A stretch of 64,000 bases of DNA from an uncultured Alphaproteobacteria bacterium (GTDB lineage: Bacteria; Pseudomonadota; Alphaproteobacteria; HIMB59; GCA-002718135), in NCBI GenBank assembly GCA_902593125.1, contig CACJGU010000005.1, positions 1 through 64,000 of the forward strand, written 5' to 3'. The position numbers were made by a program, and so were the translations under genes. The notes beneath the pieces were generated by a model. The model was not told the origin of the DNA and did not search any database. It was given only the letters and a program-made list of their open reading frames with translations. Within the stretch, counting starts at the first letter, position 1. Each line of letters begins with the position of its first letter. Positions 51,154 to 60,631 of this stretch are shown in pieces.

Positions 51154-51534
51154 ATGGCTAGAATTTCAGGTGTAAATATTCCGACTAATAAAAAAGTGCA
51201 TATTGCATTAACATACATATATGGAATAGGTTCAAAAATATCCCTAGATATATGTAAAGATGCTTCAATTGATACTTCTAAAAGAGTTAGTGAATTAAAA
51301 GATGATGAGCTTAATAAAATTCGTGAATTAATTGATAACAATTATTCTGTTGAAGGTGATTTAAGAAGAAAAGTTTCAATGGATATAAAAAGATTAAATG
51401 ATTTAGGTTGTTACAGAGGTTTGAGACATAGAAAAAAACTCCCTGTAAGAGGTCAAAGAACCCATACAAATGCAAGAACAAGAAAAGGAAAAGCAGTTGC
51501 TATCGCAGGTAAAAAGAAAGTAACCAAAGGTTAA
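51154..51534 (+). CDS. rpsM: 30S ribosomal protein S13
   Basis: S13 bridges the subunits and contacts P-site tRNA, 126 residues. [25 protein letters not shown] at the start (in pieces) and [28 protein letters not shown] near the end are diagnostic. It starts the alpha-operon segment; rpsD, which belongs to this operon in enterobacteria, is not present. Confidence 0.98.
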   Translation: MARISGVNIPTNKKVHIALTYIYGIGSKISLDICKDASIDTSKRVSELKDDELNKIRELIDNNYSVEGDLRRKVSMDIKRLNDLGCYRGLRHRKKLPVRGQRTHTNARTRKGKAVAIAGKKKVTKG

Positions 51535-51535
51535 A

Positions 51536-51916
51536 ATGGTAGATAAGAAAAAAACTAAGGTTAAGAAAAAGGTATCTGCTGGTATTGCTCACATAGTATC
51601 ATCATTTAATAATACAATTATTACTATTTCTGATGAAAAGGGTAATGCTTTAGCATGGTCTTCATCTGGACATAAGGGCTTTAAAGGTTCTAGAAAATCA
51701 ACACCTTATGCTGCTCAAATTGCAGCTGAAGATGTTGGAAATAAGGCAAAAGAATTTGGACTAAAATCTTTGAAAGTAGAAGTTTCCGGTCCAGGATCTG
51801 GCAGGGAGTCGGCTCTCAGATCGTTACAATCAATCGGCTATGTTATTACATCTATCAAAGATGTAACCCCAATCCCACATAATGGTTGTAGACCAAGAAA
51901 AAGAAGAAGAGTTTAA
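51536..51916 (+). CDS. rpsK: 30S ribosomal protein S11
   Basis: S11 forms part of the 30S platform at the E site, 126 residues. [24 protein letters not shown] and [18 protein letters not shown], then the conserved C-terminus [18 protein letters not shown], identify it. One base separates it from rpsM. Confidence 0.98.
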   Translation: MVDKKKTKVKKKVSAGIAHIVSSFNNTIITISDEKGNALAWSSSGHKGFKGSRKSTPYAAQIAAEDVGNKAKEFGLKSLKVEVSGPGSGRESALRSLQSIGYVITSIKDVTPIPHNGCRPRKRRRV

Positions 51917-51932
51917 TAGCAAGGAGCAATAA

Positions 51933-52955
51933 GTGTTACAAAAAAATTGGACTGAATTAATTAAACCAAGCAAAATGGAAGTAAATGTTGAAGAAAGCGA
52001 TGGCAGAATAGGCATCCTTACAGCAGAGCCTTTAGAAAGAGGCTTTGGATTAACTTTAGGTAATGCTATTAGAAGAATCCTACTCTCATCTCTACAAGGC
52101 GCAGCAATTACATCGGTAAAGATGAAAGGTGTTGTGCATGAATTCTCTACTATACCAGGTGTTAAAGAAGATTTAACTGATATCCTGCTTAACTTGAAAG
52201 CTGTTGCTGTAAAAGTTCATTCTTCAGGTTTAAAAAAAATGTATTTAAAATCAACAGGTTCAGGAGAACTAAGAGCAGGTAATTTTGAAACTGACTCAGA
52301 AACTGAAATTATGAATCCTGATCAAATAATTATGACGCTTGATTCTAATGCTGACATTGAAATTGAAGCAAATGTCGAAACTGGTAAAGGATATGTAACT
52401 GCTGAAGTAGCAGAAGATGATGAAAAAGTAATTGGAGAAATAAAGCTGGATGCAATGTTTAGTCCTGTCATTAAAACAACATATAAGGTTGAAAATAGTA
52501 GAGTTGGTCAAGTAACCGATTATGATAAATTAATTCTTGAAGTAGAAACTAATGGTGTGATTACCCCAGATGATGCAATTGCCCTTGCTGCAAGAATACT
52601 ACAAGATCAACTTCAACCATTTATTAATTTCGATGAACCAGAAGTTTTACCTGATCAATCTCAAGTTGAGAAATTGTCTTTCAATTCAAATTTACTCAAA
52701 AAAGTTGAGGAACTTGAATTGTCAGTTAGGTCTGCCAATTGTCTAAAAAATGATAATATTATTTACATTGGAGATCTTGTTCAAAAATCAGAATCTGAAA
52801 TGCTTCGAACACCCAACTTTGGAAGAAAGTCTCTTAATGAAATTAAAGAAGTTCTACAACAAATGGAACTTAACCTAGGTATGTCTGTTCCAGATTGGCC
52901 TCCAGAGAATATAGATGAACTTGCAAAGAAGTATGAAGATCCTTTTAACAAATAA
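51933..52955 (+). CDS. rpoA: DNA-directed RNA polymerase alpha subunit
   Basis: The 340-residue alpha subunit. The N-terminal assembly domain has [27 protein letters not shown]. The C-terminal UP-element/activator-binding domain has [23 protein letters not shown] and the helix-hairpin-helix [16 protein letters not shown]. The GTG start at 51933 is backed by AAGGAG six bases upstream. rplQ begins three bases after the stop. Confidence 0.98.
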   Translation: MLQKNWTELIKPSKMEVNVEESDGRIGILTAEPLERGFGLTLGNAIRRILLSSLQGAAITSVKMKGVVHEFSTIPGVKEDLTDILLNLKAVAVKVHSSGLKKMYLKSTGSGELRAGNFETDSETEIMNPDQIIMTLDSNADIEIEANVETGKGYVTAEVAEDDEKVIGEIKLDAMFSPVIKTTYKVENSRVGQVTDYDKLILEVETNGVITPDDAIALAARILQDQLQPFINFDEPEVLPDQSQVEKLSFNSNLLKKVEELELSVRSANCLKNDNIIYIGDLVQKSESEMLRTPNFGRKSLNEIKEVLQQMELNLGMSVPDWPPENIDELAKKYEDPFNK

Positions 52956-52958
52956 TAT

Positions 52959-53396
52959 ATGAAGCATAATATAAAAAATAAAAAACTTAATAGAACTAGC
53001 TCTCACAGAAAAGCAATGTTTATGAATCTTTCAAATGCATTAATTAAGCATGAACAGATTACAACGACATTGTCTAAAGCAAAGGAATTGAAAAGATTTG
53101 TAGAAAAAATAATTACACTTGGAAAAAATGGTGATTTATTATCAAGAAGAAAAGCAATTTCTATTCTTCAGGATCATAAAATGGCAAAAAAAACTTTTGA
53201 TGTTCTTGCTGAGAGATACAAAGATCGCAAAGGAGGTTATACTAGAGTCATCAAGCTAGGTAATAGATTTGGAGATAATGCCCCAACAGCAGTAATAGAA
53301 TTAGTTGACAGGGATGAAGATGCTAAAGGCAAAGATAGTGGGCCAGTTTTAAAAAAGAAATCAACTGAAGAAGTAGAAGATCAACCTCAAGTCTAG
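52959..53396 (+). CDS. rplQ: 50S ribosomal protein L17
   Basis: A tunnel-exit protein. The conserved core [42 protein letters not shown] (in pieces) and [32 protein letters not shown] is followed by an acidic and lysine-rich tail, 145 residues in all. It ends the ribosomal protein super-cluster. Confidence 0.97.
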   Translation: MKHNIKNKKLNRTSSHRKAMFMNLSNALIKHEQITTTLSKAKELKRFVEKIITLGKNGDLLSRRKAISILQDHKMAKKTFDVLAERYKDRKGGYTRVIKLGNRFGDNAPTAVIELVDRDEDAKGKDSGPVLKKKSTEEVEDQPQV

Positions 53397-53402
53397 TTTA
53401 AA

Positions 53403-53771
53403 TTGTATTATTTATTTTTAGTTGCTTCTGGAGGTGCTGTAGGAGCTTTGTTAAGATATTCTCTTGGTTCAATAACAAAGTCATTTTTTTTTTATAATTT
53501 TTATTCAACACTAATTATAAATATAGTAGGTTCATTTTTTATTGGATACTTAATATCCATTGGATATATGAAGAACATCTCATTAGAGTTTGTTAAATAT
53601 TTTTTGGTTATTGGTTTACTTGGCTCTTTTACTACATTTTCAACATTTTCATATGAAGTTGTTGATTTACTAAACTCAAAAAAAATTTACCTTTCATTTT
53701 TATATATAATTTTATCTGTGCTATTAAGTGTTTCTGCCGCATATATAGGAATTTTTGTAAGTAAGTTTTGA
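53403..53771 (+). CDS. crcB: Fluoride ion channel CrcB/Fluc
   Basis: Exports fluoride as a dual-topology dimer in the inner membrane. The 122-residue protein has four hydrophobic helices. The N-terminal GGAVGALLRYSLG and the central GLLGSFTTFSTFSYEV carry the polar track and phenylalanine box. The TTG start at 53403 preserves the first helix. No fluoride riboswitch is visible, since rplQ ends six bases upstream. The stop overlaps the next gene. Confidence 0.92.
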   Translation: MYYLFLVASGGAVGALLRYSLGSITKSFFFYNFYSTLIINIVGSFFIGYLISIGYMKNISLEFVKYFLVIGLLGSFTTFSTFSYEVVDLLNSKKIYLSFLYIILSVLLSVSAAYIGIFVSKF

Positions 53772-54664
53772 TTAAAATTATTATCATAAATAGAGATTTT
53801 AATGTTAGGTTGGACAAATACTTAAAAAATAAATTTACTGCCCTTACTCAAAGTTTTATTGAAAAAAATATAAGAAAAAAAAATATAATTATTAATAATT
53901 TAAAAACATCAGCAAAATATATCGTTGAAAAGAATGATGAATTAAAAATATTAAATTTTCATAAAGAAAAATATAAAAATAAAATTATTTTTAAAAAAAA
54001 AATAGTTGTTCCAAATGAACTATTAAAACTATTTAATAAATCAATTATTTATGAAAATAAAAATTTTTTAATTCTTGATAAATGGCCATCTATTTCCACT
54101 CAGGGAGGCAGTAAAATCAATACTTCTATAGACGACATCATAAAAAAAATTTCAAATCAATATAGGCTGGTACATAGATTAGATATGGAAACTTCAGGCT
54201 TATTAATTATCTCCAAAAATTTAGAAACTGCTAAAAAATTTGGAAAATTATTCCAATTAAAAAATATTGAAAAAACTTATTTAGCTATTTGTGAGGGAAA
54301 ACCCAAAATAAGTGAATCAATGGTAGAGTTAGATATGAAAAATAAATTTGAAAAAATCGATAAAACTGAAACGTACTACAAAGTTTTATATTTTCATGGA
54401 GGTGTTTCTTTTATATTATTTAAACCCAAGACAGGTAAAATTCATCAAATTAGAAAAGTATCAAAAAATTTAGGGTCACCAATTATTGGAGATAATAAAT
54501 ACAACTCACATTCAATTTTTAAAAAAGAAAACTTAATGCTTAATGCTTATGAATTAAAATTTATAATTGATAATAAGGATTTTAAATTTTGTACTGACAT
54601 ACCAGATCATTTCAACTTATTTATAAAAAAAAATAGGCTTAAAAGTATAAAAAAATTTTTATAA
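53768..54664 (+). CDS. rluC: Pseudouridine synthase, RluC/RluA family
   Basis: Second RluA-family pseudouridine synthase in the window, 298 residues. An S4-like N-terminal segment (NVRLDKYLKNKFTALTQSFIEKNI) precedes the catalytic domain. The active site is HRLDMETSGLLI with the family aspartate, and GKIHQIRKVSKNLGSPIIGD follows. The TTG start overlaps crcB. Shorter and more lysine-rich than typical RluC; the target uridines (955, 2504, 2580 of 23S rRNA in E. coli) are inferred. It ends in TTATAA, which also holds the stop of lipB. Confidence 0.85.
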   Translation: MIKIIIINRDFNVRLDKYLKNKFTALTQSFIEKNIRKKNIIINNLKTSAKYIVEKNDELKILNFHKEKYKNKIIFKKKIVVPNELLKLFNKSIIYENKNFLILDKWPSISTQGGSKINTSIDDIIKKISNQYRLVHRLDMETSGLLIISKNLETAKKFGKLFQLKNIEKTYLAICEGKPKISESMVELDMKNKFEKIDKTETYYKVLYFHGGVSFILFKPKTGKIHQIRKVSKNLGSPIIGDNKYNSHSIFKKENLMLNAYELKFIIDNKDFKFCTDIPDHFNLFIKKNRLKSIKKFL

Positions 54665-55315
54665 TATATCTATATTACTTAATTGTTTAAAAAAAATTTT
54701 TTTAAATTTATTATCAAACTCATCATTAGTAATATCAACATTTAATTCCTTTAGTGAAGTATTTTCATAGTCTTTTAAACCACATGGATTTATGTATTTA
54801 TAATATTCTAAATTTGGTTTTATATTGAAACTTAAACCATGATAAGTTACCCATTTAGAAACTCTTAATCCTATAGCGCCAATCTTTTTTTCTCTTTCAA
54901 AATTTTTATTTTTTGATTTAGTAACCCAGATACCAACTCTATCTCTAAAAGATTGAGCTTCAATTTCATAATCTGCTAAAAACAAAATAAGTGATTTTTC
55001 AATGATGCTAATAAAGCTTCTAATATCTTTTTTTCTTTTATTCAAATCTATTAAAAAATAGACAATTCTTTGACCTGGACCATGATAAGTAGTTTTTCCA
55101 CCTCTGTTTGTTTGAATAATATCAATTTTATTTCTCTTCAAAATTTCGTCATTTTTAGCACTAGTTCCTTGAGTATAAATATCATTATGTTCTAAAAACC
55201 ATAATAATTCATTTGATGAGTTATTCTTAATTCTATCTACTTTTGCCTTCATAAATTGAATAGAGGATTCGTAATCTATTAGTTCTTCAGATATTTTAAT
55301 TTCAATTTTATTCAT
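54659..55315 (-). CDS. lipB: Lipoyl(octanoyl) transferase LipB
   Basis: Moves octanoate from acyl carrier protein to lipoyl domains, the first step of lipoate synthesis. RGGKTTYHGPGQRIVYFLIDL is the family signature. The catalytic pair is Lys144 (KIGAIGLRVSKWVTYHG) and Cys178 (INPCGL). Length 218 residues is typical. It is divergent from tRNA-Leu with 67 bases between, and convergent with rluC. Confidence 0.94.
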   Translation of the reverse strand: MNKIEIKISEELIDYESSIQFMKAKVDRIKNNSSNELLWFLEHNDIYTQGTSAKNDEILKRNKIDIIQTNRGGKTTYHGPGQRIVYFLIDLNKRKKDIRSFISIIEKSLILFLADYEIEAQSFRDRVGIWVTKSKNKNFEREKKIGAIGLRVSKWVTYHGLSFNIKPNLEYYKYINPCGLKDYENTSLKELNVDITNDEFDNKFKKIFFKQLSNIDIL

Positions 55316-55337
55316 TTTTTTATAAAAATTAGATCTG

Positions 55338-55366
55338 TTGATACTTATTAGCCTATCTGCTATTTA
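55338..55366 (+). promoter_or_regulatory. Likely promoter of tRNA-Leu
   Basis: TTGATA at 55338-55343, a 17-base spacer, and TATTTA at 55361-55366 form a good sigma-70 type promoter. The -10 box ends 16 bases before the tRNA. mgtE starts seven bases after the tRNA and may share this promoter. Confidence 0.55.
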
Positions 55367-55382
55367 ATTCTAGTATATATGC

Positions 55383-55469
55383 GCGGCTGTGGCGGAATTG
55401 GTATACGCGCAGCGTTGAGGTCGCTGTGGGATTTATCCTGTGGAAGTTCAAGTCTTCTCAGCCGCACCA
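55383..55469 (+). tRNA. tRNA-Leu (anticodon GAG)
   Basis: An 87-base class II tRNA. Acceptor GCGGCTG pairs with CAGCCGC, anticodon stem CAGCG/CGCTG encloses TTGAGGT (anticodon GAG), there is a long variable arm, and CCA is encoded. It reads CUC/CUU leucine codons. Confidence 0.95.
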
Positions 55470-55475
55470 ATTATT

Positions 55476-56843
55476 ATGAATGAAAAGCAAAATATAAATA
55501 AAGATACTTTCTCAACTAAAAATTATGTGGAGGAAATAAGTAATTACTTAGAAAATTATCAAAATAGTAAAATAGATAATTTTCTCAATAATACACATAA
55601 TGCAGATATAGCTGATGTAATACAAAATTTAGATCCAGTTTTAAGGTTAAGTCTAATTAATATTATAGGTAATAAGTTTGATCCTGAGATCTTAACTTAC
55701 TTGAATGATAGTCTTAGAGAAGAAATTGTAGAAACTCTTGATATCAAGCAACTAGCAAATAATGCTAAAGAATTAGATATTGATGATGCTGTAGATCTTG
55801 TTGAGGATCTAGAGAAAGAAGATCAAGACACATTTTTAGAAAATCTTGAAGAAAAAGAAAGAACTTTAATTGAGGAAGGATTAAATTATCCAGAGGATTC
55901 AGCAGGAAGACTTATGCAAAGACAATTTATAGCTTTGGACCAATTTTGGAATGTAGGACAAGCAATAGATTTTCTAAGAAATAATAAAAAAAATCTGCCA
56001 GAGGATTTTTATGATATCTATTTAATAAATCCTAAAAAACAAGTTTTTGGGGTTGTTCCATTAGGTCGTTTAATGGGATCAAAAAGGGATGTTAGCTTGA
56101 ATAAAATCAAAAACAAAGAACTTAGATTAATTGAAGTTAATATGGATCAAGAAGAAGTAGCTTATTTATTTAGTAAGTATGGATTAGTAAGTGCACCTGT
56201 AATCGACAATAATAAAATAATTGGATCAATTACTGTTGATGATGTTGTTGAAGTTATCGAAGAAGAAAGAGAAGAGGATATTCTAAAATTAGGTGGTGTT
56301 GGTCATACTGATATTTACAATTCTGTAATTGATACAACAAAATCTAGATTATCTTGGTTAATTGTTAATTTAATGACAGCAATAGTTGCTTCAATAGTTA
56401 TTGGTTTATTTGAAGCAGCAATAGAAAAAGTTGTTGCTCTTGCAATTTTAATGCCAATTGTTGCATCAATGGGTGCAAACGCAGGTACACAGACTTTAAC
56501 AGTTGCAGTTCGTGCGCTTGCAGTAAAAGAATTAACACCAAGTAATGCTTTAAAAATAATTACAAAAGAAACATTTATTGGTGGAATAAATGGCATAATA
56601 TTTGCAATAATTATTTCTTTACTATCTATTTATTGGTTCCAGGATTTTATGTTAGGATTAATAATTGGATCTGCAATGGTTCTAAATTTAATTATTGCTG
56701 GTTTTGCTGGCACAATAATTCCACTGGCATTAGATAAAATGAAGATCGACCCAGCCCTAGCCTCTGCAGTAATTTTAACAACAATTACTGATGTATTTGG
56801 ATTTTTATCTTTCTTAGGACTTGCAACCTTATTTTTAATTTAA
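55476..56843 (+). CDS. mgtE: Magnesium transporter MgtE
   Basis: A Mg2+ channel/transporter. The order is a cytoplasmic N domain rich in acidic residues (including NTHNADIADVIQNLDP and EDSAGRLMQ), a CBS-domain pair (about residues 125-250), then five membrane helices with MPIVASMGANAGTQTLTVAVRALA. I start at the ATG at 55476, giving 455 residues. The longer open frame from 55440 begins inside tRNA-Leu and cannot be the true start. Confidence 0.93.
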   Translation: MNEKQNINKDTFSTKNYVEEISNYLENYQNSKIDNFLNNTHNADIADVIQNLDPVLRLSLINIIGNKFDPEILTYLNDSLREEIVETLDIKQLANNAKELDIDDAVDLVEDLEKEDQDTFLENLEEKERTLIEEGLNYPEDSAGRLMQRQFIALDQFWNVGQAIDFLRNNKKNLPEDFYDIYLINPKKQVFGVVPLGRLMGSKRDVSLNKIKNKELRLIEVNMDQEEVAYLFSKYGLVSAPVIDNNKIIGSITVDDVVEVIEEEREEDILKLGGVGHTDIYNSVIDTTKSRLSWLIVNLMTAIVASIVIGLFEAAIEKVVALAILMPIVASMGANAGTQTLTVAVRALAVKELTPSNALKIITKETFIGGINGIIFAIIISLLSIYWFQDFMLGLIIGSAMVLNLIIAGFAGTIIPLALDKMKIDPALASAVILTTITDVFGFLSFLGLATLFLI

Positions 56844-56865
56844 ATTAAACTATATTAAAACAAAC

Positions 56866-58206
56866 ATGTTAAAAAAAAATGATTTAATAGAATATTTTTT
56901 TAAAGGTATTAAAGACAAAAATAATTTAAAAATTGGAGTAGAACATGAAAAGTTTGTTCTTAATAAAAAAAATTTTCGTCAAGTTACATATGAAATGCCT
57001 TATGGCATAAAAGATATATTACTTAAATTTGTTAAAAATGGCTGGACCCCAAAATATGATGATGAGAACAAAACAATTATAGCTTTAGAAAGATTTGGTG
57101 AAAGCATTACTTTAGAGCCTGGAGGTCAAATAGAATTATCTGGTGCTCAATTATCCAATATTCACCAAACATGTACTGAAACTACTAGGCATTTAAAGGA
57201 ATTAAAAGATATTGGTAATAATTACAATTTCATATTATTAGGATTGGGAGTAGAGCCTAGTTTAACTCTGGATGATTTTCCATGGATGCCAAAGCAAAGA
57301 TATACAATTATGAAAGAGTATATGCCATCAGTTGGTAAATTAGGCCATCATATGATGAAAAGAACTTGTACAAATCAAGTTAATCTAGATTACTCTTCTG
57401 AAGCAGATATGAAAGAAAAATATCGTTTAATGCTAAATCTTGAAGGAATAGCAACAGCAATTTTTGCTAACTCTCCTTTTGATAATAAAAAACTTTCTTC
57501 ATATAAAAGTCTTAGATCTCATTTTTGGCATTATACAGATAAAAATAGAACAGGCTTATTGCCTTTTGTTTTCAAAAAAGATTTTAATTTTGAAAAATAT
57601 GTTGAATATGCTCTTGATATTCCAATGTATTTTATTGTCCGAGATCATAAATATATAAATATGACCAATTACACATTCAGAGATTTTTTTGAAAATAAAT
57701 ACAAAAATAATAAATTGATTGAGCCTACTATGGATGATTGGATTAATCATTTATCCACTCTATTTCCTCAAGTTCGCTTGAAACAATTTTTAGAAATTAG
57801 ATCAATGGATGCTTGTTCTTGGGATGTAATATGTTCACAACCTGCATTTTGGACTGGGCTACTTTATAATGACGCTTCTTTTGATAAAGCTAAAGATTTA
57901 GTCGAAGGCTGGACTAATAATGATAGAAGCTATATTAATAAAATTGCTCCAAAAGAAGGTTTACAAGCTAAATTTAAAGAAGGAACAATACTTAATGTAG
58001 CTCAAAAACTTTTTGAAATTTCAAAACAAGGATTGGACAATAGAAATATCTTAGCCAGAAACAAAAAATATAACGAAACTTTTTATTTAAAAGATCTTGA
58101 AAGTAATTTATCTTCAGGTCAAGCCCCTGCAGATGTATTAATTGATAAATTTAATACCAAATGGAATAAAGATATTAATAAAGTTTATTCAGAACATATT
58201 TTTTAA
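56866..58206 (+). CDS. gshA: Glutamate-cysteine ligase, plant/proteobacterial type
   Basis: First enzyme of glutathione synthesis. The 446-residue protein is of the GCS2 class found in plants and alphaproteobacteria. It shows IGVEHEKFVL, ITLEPGGQIELSGAQL, MMKRTCTNQVNLDYSSEADM and LFPQVRLKQFLEIRSMDA. It overlaps gshB by one base, so the two biosynthetic steps are encoded together. Confidence 0.94.
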   Translation: MLKKNDLIEYFFKGIKDKNNLKIGVEHEKFVLNKKNFRQVTYEMPYGIKDILLKFVKNGWTPKYDDENKTIIALERFGESITLEPGGQIELSGAQLSNIHQTCTETTRHLKELKDIGNNYNFILLGLGVEPSLTLDDFPWMPKQRYTIMKEYMPSVGKLGHHMMKRTCTNQVNLDYSSEADMKEKYRLMLNLEGIATAIFANSPFDNKKLSSYKSLRSHFWHYTDKNRTGLLPFVFKKDFNFEKYVEYALDIPMYFIVRDHKYINMTNYTFRDFFENKYKNNKLIEPTMDDWINHLSTLFPQVRLKQFLEIRSMDACSWDVICSQPAFWTGLLYNDASFDKAKDLVEGWTNNDRSYINKIAPKEGLQAKFKEGTILNVAQKLFEISKQGLDNRNILARNKKYNETFYLKDLESNLSSGQAPADVLIDKFNTKWNKDINKVYSEHIF

Positions 58207-59144
58207 TGCAAAAACAAATAGCTATTCAAATGGATAATATCGAAACTATAGATTTTGAATTTGATACCTCATTTTTAATCGGTTATGAGGCACAACAAAG
58301 AAATTATAAGATATTCTACTATAATCCAAATGATTTAATCATTCAAAACGGTGATGTTCAAGCAAACGGTCAATATGTAAAACTAAAATTAGATGAAAAT
58401 AACTATTTTGAGTACACTTCAAACAAAATAACAGTAGATTTAAAAAACTTTAACTTTATTTTTTTACGTCAAGATCCACCTTTTAATATGAATTATATCA
58501 CTTCAACATATATTTTAGACCTCCTACCAGACTCTACTAAAGTTATTAATAATCCTACTGCTGTAAGAAATGCAACTGAAAAACTATTTACTTTTAATTT
58601 TAAAAAATTTATGCCTCCTACCATTGTAACAAATAATATTAACGAAATTGAAAATTTTTTAGATAAGATTGGAGAAATTATAACTAAACCTCTTTATGGA
58701 AATGGTGGAGTGGGTATCCATAGATTTAATAAACAAAATTTTAATGCTGATGATTTAAAGCAATATCTATATTTGCCAATTATGGCTCAAAAATATATTA
58801 AAGAAATCAATCAAGGTGATAGGAGATTAATACTGATTGATGGTGAATACTGTGGATCTGTAGCTAGGATTCCAAAAGATGGTGATATTAAAGCAAATTT
58901 TCATGCTGGTGGTAAAGCAAAAAAAACAGATTTAGTTTTTCGTGATAGGGAAATTATTGAATCTGTTGGACCTCAATTAGCAAAGAATAACCTATTTTTT
59001 GTAGGAATTGATATTATTGGAGATTACCTAACCGAAATTAATGTTACTTCTCCAACAGGAATTAAGCAAATCAATACACTAAATAATGTTAATCTTGAAA
59101 AACTTTTTTGGGATAAGCTTGAAGCAAAATATAAATTAGTTTAA
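58206..59144 (+). CDS. gshB: Glutathione synthase
   Basis: Adds glycine to gamma-glutamylcysteine. This 312-residue ATP-grasp enzyme has FIFLRQDPPFNMNYIT in the N-terminal domain, KPLYGNGGVGIHR in the glycine-rich ATP loop, and GIDIIGDYLTEINVTSPTGI at the Mg2+ site. It follows gshA directly. The next gene, bioY, begins 24 bases later with its own AAAGGA ribosome-binding site. Confidence 0.95.
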   Translation: MQKQIAIQMDNIETIDFEFDTSFLIGYEAQQRNYKIFYYNPNDLIIQNGDVQANGQYVKLKLDENNYFEYTSNKITVDLKNFNFIFLRQDPPFNMNYITSTYILDLLPDSTKVINNPTAVRNATEKLFTFNFKKFMPPTIVTNNINEIENFLDKIGEIITKPLYGNGGVGIHRFNKQNFNADDLKQYLYLPIMAQKYIKEINQGDRRLILIDGEYCGSVARIPKDGDIKANFHAGGKAKKTDLVFRDREIIESVGPQLAKNNLFFVGIDIIGDYLTEINVTSPTGIKQINTLNNVNLEKLFWDKLEAKYKLV

Positions 59145-59168
59145 TTATAAATAATCAAAGGAAAAATT

Positions 59169-59735
59169 ATGAATAATGATAGAATTTTAATAAATAAGTT
59201 GAAGAGTTTTGAAAACATTAATTCTAATTTTCTAAATATTATATTAGTATTGTTTGGAGCACTATTACTAGCATTATCTTCAAAAGTTCAAGTTCCATTT
59301 TGGCCAGTTCCAATGACAATGCAAACATTTGTAATCTTTTTGATTGGTATGACATATGGTGTTAGATTATCCTTTGCAACAGTTACTTTATATCTTGTAG
59401 AAGGTGCAGCAGGTTTACCAGTTTTTGCCTCAGGAGGAGGACTTTCTTATTTGTTTGGCCCCACAGCTGGCTATCTTTATGGAATGTTATTTGCTTCAGT
59501 AGCAATAAGTTATTTTGCAAATTTAGGTTTCAGTAAAACATATTTTAAAGCAGCTTTTTCACTTATTATTGGTTCAATAATTATTTTTTCATTTGGTATT
59601 TTATATCTTGGATCGATTATTGGTTATGAAAAAGCAATAGCAGCAGGTTTACTTCCATTTATTCCTAGTGAAATATTTAAAATCGCTTTAGCAGTTGCTT
59701 TAATACCAACAATTCAAAAAATTATTAAAAAATAA
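59169..59735 (+). CDS. bioY: Biotin transporter S-component BioY
   Basis: A six-helix membrane protein, 188 residues, that binds biotin as the substrate component of an ECF transporter. KVQVPFWPVPMTMQTFVIFLIG, LYLVEGAAGLPVFASGGGL and FGPTAGYLYGML (in pieces) are characteristic. The ATPase and transmembrane coupling genes bioM and bioN are not nearby, so it may act alone or with shared components. Biotin auxotrophy is suggested but cannot be shown from one window. Confidence 0.93.
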   Translation: MNNDRILINKLKSFENINSNFLNIILVLFGALLLALSSKVQVPFWPVPMTMQTFVIFLIGMTYGVRLSFATVTLYLVEGAAGLPVFASGGGLSYLFGPTAGYLYGMLFASVAISYFANLGFSKTYFKAAFSLIIGSIIIFSFGILYLGSIIGYEKAIAAGLLPFIPSEIFKIALAVALIPTIQKIIKK

Positions 59736-59740
59736 TTTTA

Positions 59741-60631
59741 ATGAAAATTGGTATTGATTTGGGTGGTACCAAGACTGAAGGTATTCTCATTGACTCCGCT
59801 GGTAAAGAATTAAAGCGTGAAAGAATTAAAACGGAAAAGAATTATAATGGTTCTATTAAGGGTATATTATCAATAGTTAAAAATTTTGAAAACTCTTTTG
59901 GTGATGTTGAATCTATAGGTATTGGAATGCCTGGTGCAATATCTGCTGATACAGCTTTAATAAAAAATGCAAACTCTATATGGCTGAATGGTAAGCCACT
60001 TAAAAAAGATTTAGAAAAAATTTTAAATAGAAAAATTAATTTAGAAAATGATGCTAATTGTTTTGCTTTATCTGAAGCAGTAGATGGAGGAGGAAAAGGT
60101 TATAAAGTTGTATTTGGAGTCATAATTGGTACAGGAACAGGTGGAGGTATCTCTATAGATAAACAAGTTTTAAGAGGTGTTAATAGGATATCAGGTGAGT
60201 GGGGTCATGTAACGCTTCCAAATAGAACTGATGATGAAAAAAAATTTGTTAAGAAATGTTATTGTGGAAAAGATGGATGTATGGAAACATATGTATCTGG
60301 TCCAGGTTTTGCAAACTGTTTTAATTTAAGATTTGGTAAAGATTATGATTCTCATCAAATAATAGAGGGTTTTAAAAATAATGACACAGATTGTATATTA
60401 GCATTAAATCTTTATGTAGATCATTTAGCTAGGGGGCTATCATTAGTATGTAATATACTTGATCCAGATGTTATTGTGCTTGGTGGGGGTATGTCAAACA
60501 TTGATTTTATTTATGAAAATATAAATACAGCACTTCAAAAATATGTATTTACAGACAATCTTCATACAAAAGTTGTAAAAAATGTTCATGGTGATTCAAG
60601 TGGTGTAAGAGGCGCTGCTTGGCTGTCTTAA
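59741..60631 (+). CDS. ROK-family sugar kinase (fructokinase or N-acetylglucosamine kinase type)
   Basis: A 296-residue kinase of the ROK family. The ATP-binding phosphate-1 motif is GIDLGGTKTEGIL at the start. NDANCFALSEA and IIGTGTGGGI follow, then the zinc site beginning GHVTLPN and continuing KCYCGKDGCMETYVSGPG. It lies five bases after bioY, and the closest relatives I recall are fructokinase Mak and NagK. The sugar cannot be decided. Its stop shares TTAA with gabD. Confidence 0.85.
   Translation: MKIGIDLGGTKTEGILIDSAGKELKRERIKTEKNYNGSIKGILSIVKNFENSFGDVESIGIGMPGAISADTALIKNANSIWLNGKPLKKDLEKILNRKINLENDANCFALSEAVDGGGKGYKVVFGVIIGTGTGGGISIDKQVLRGVNRISGEWGHVTLPNRTDDEKKFVKKCYCGKDGCMETYVSGPGFANCFNLRFGKDYDSHQIIEGFKNNDTDCILALNLYVDHLARGLSLVCNILDPDVIVLGGGMSNIDFIYENINTALQKYVFTDNLHTKVVKNVHGDSSGVRGAAWLS

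Noticed and set aside
55440-56843. mgtE starting at 55440
   Set aside because: This start lies inside tRNA-Leu; the ATG at 55476 just after the tRNA is the sensible start.
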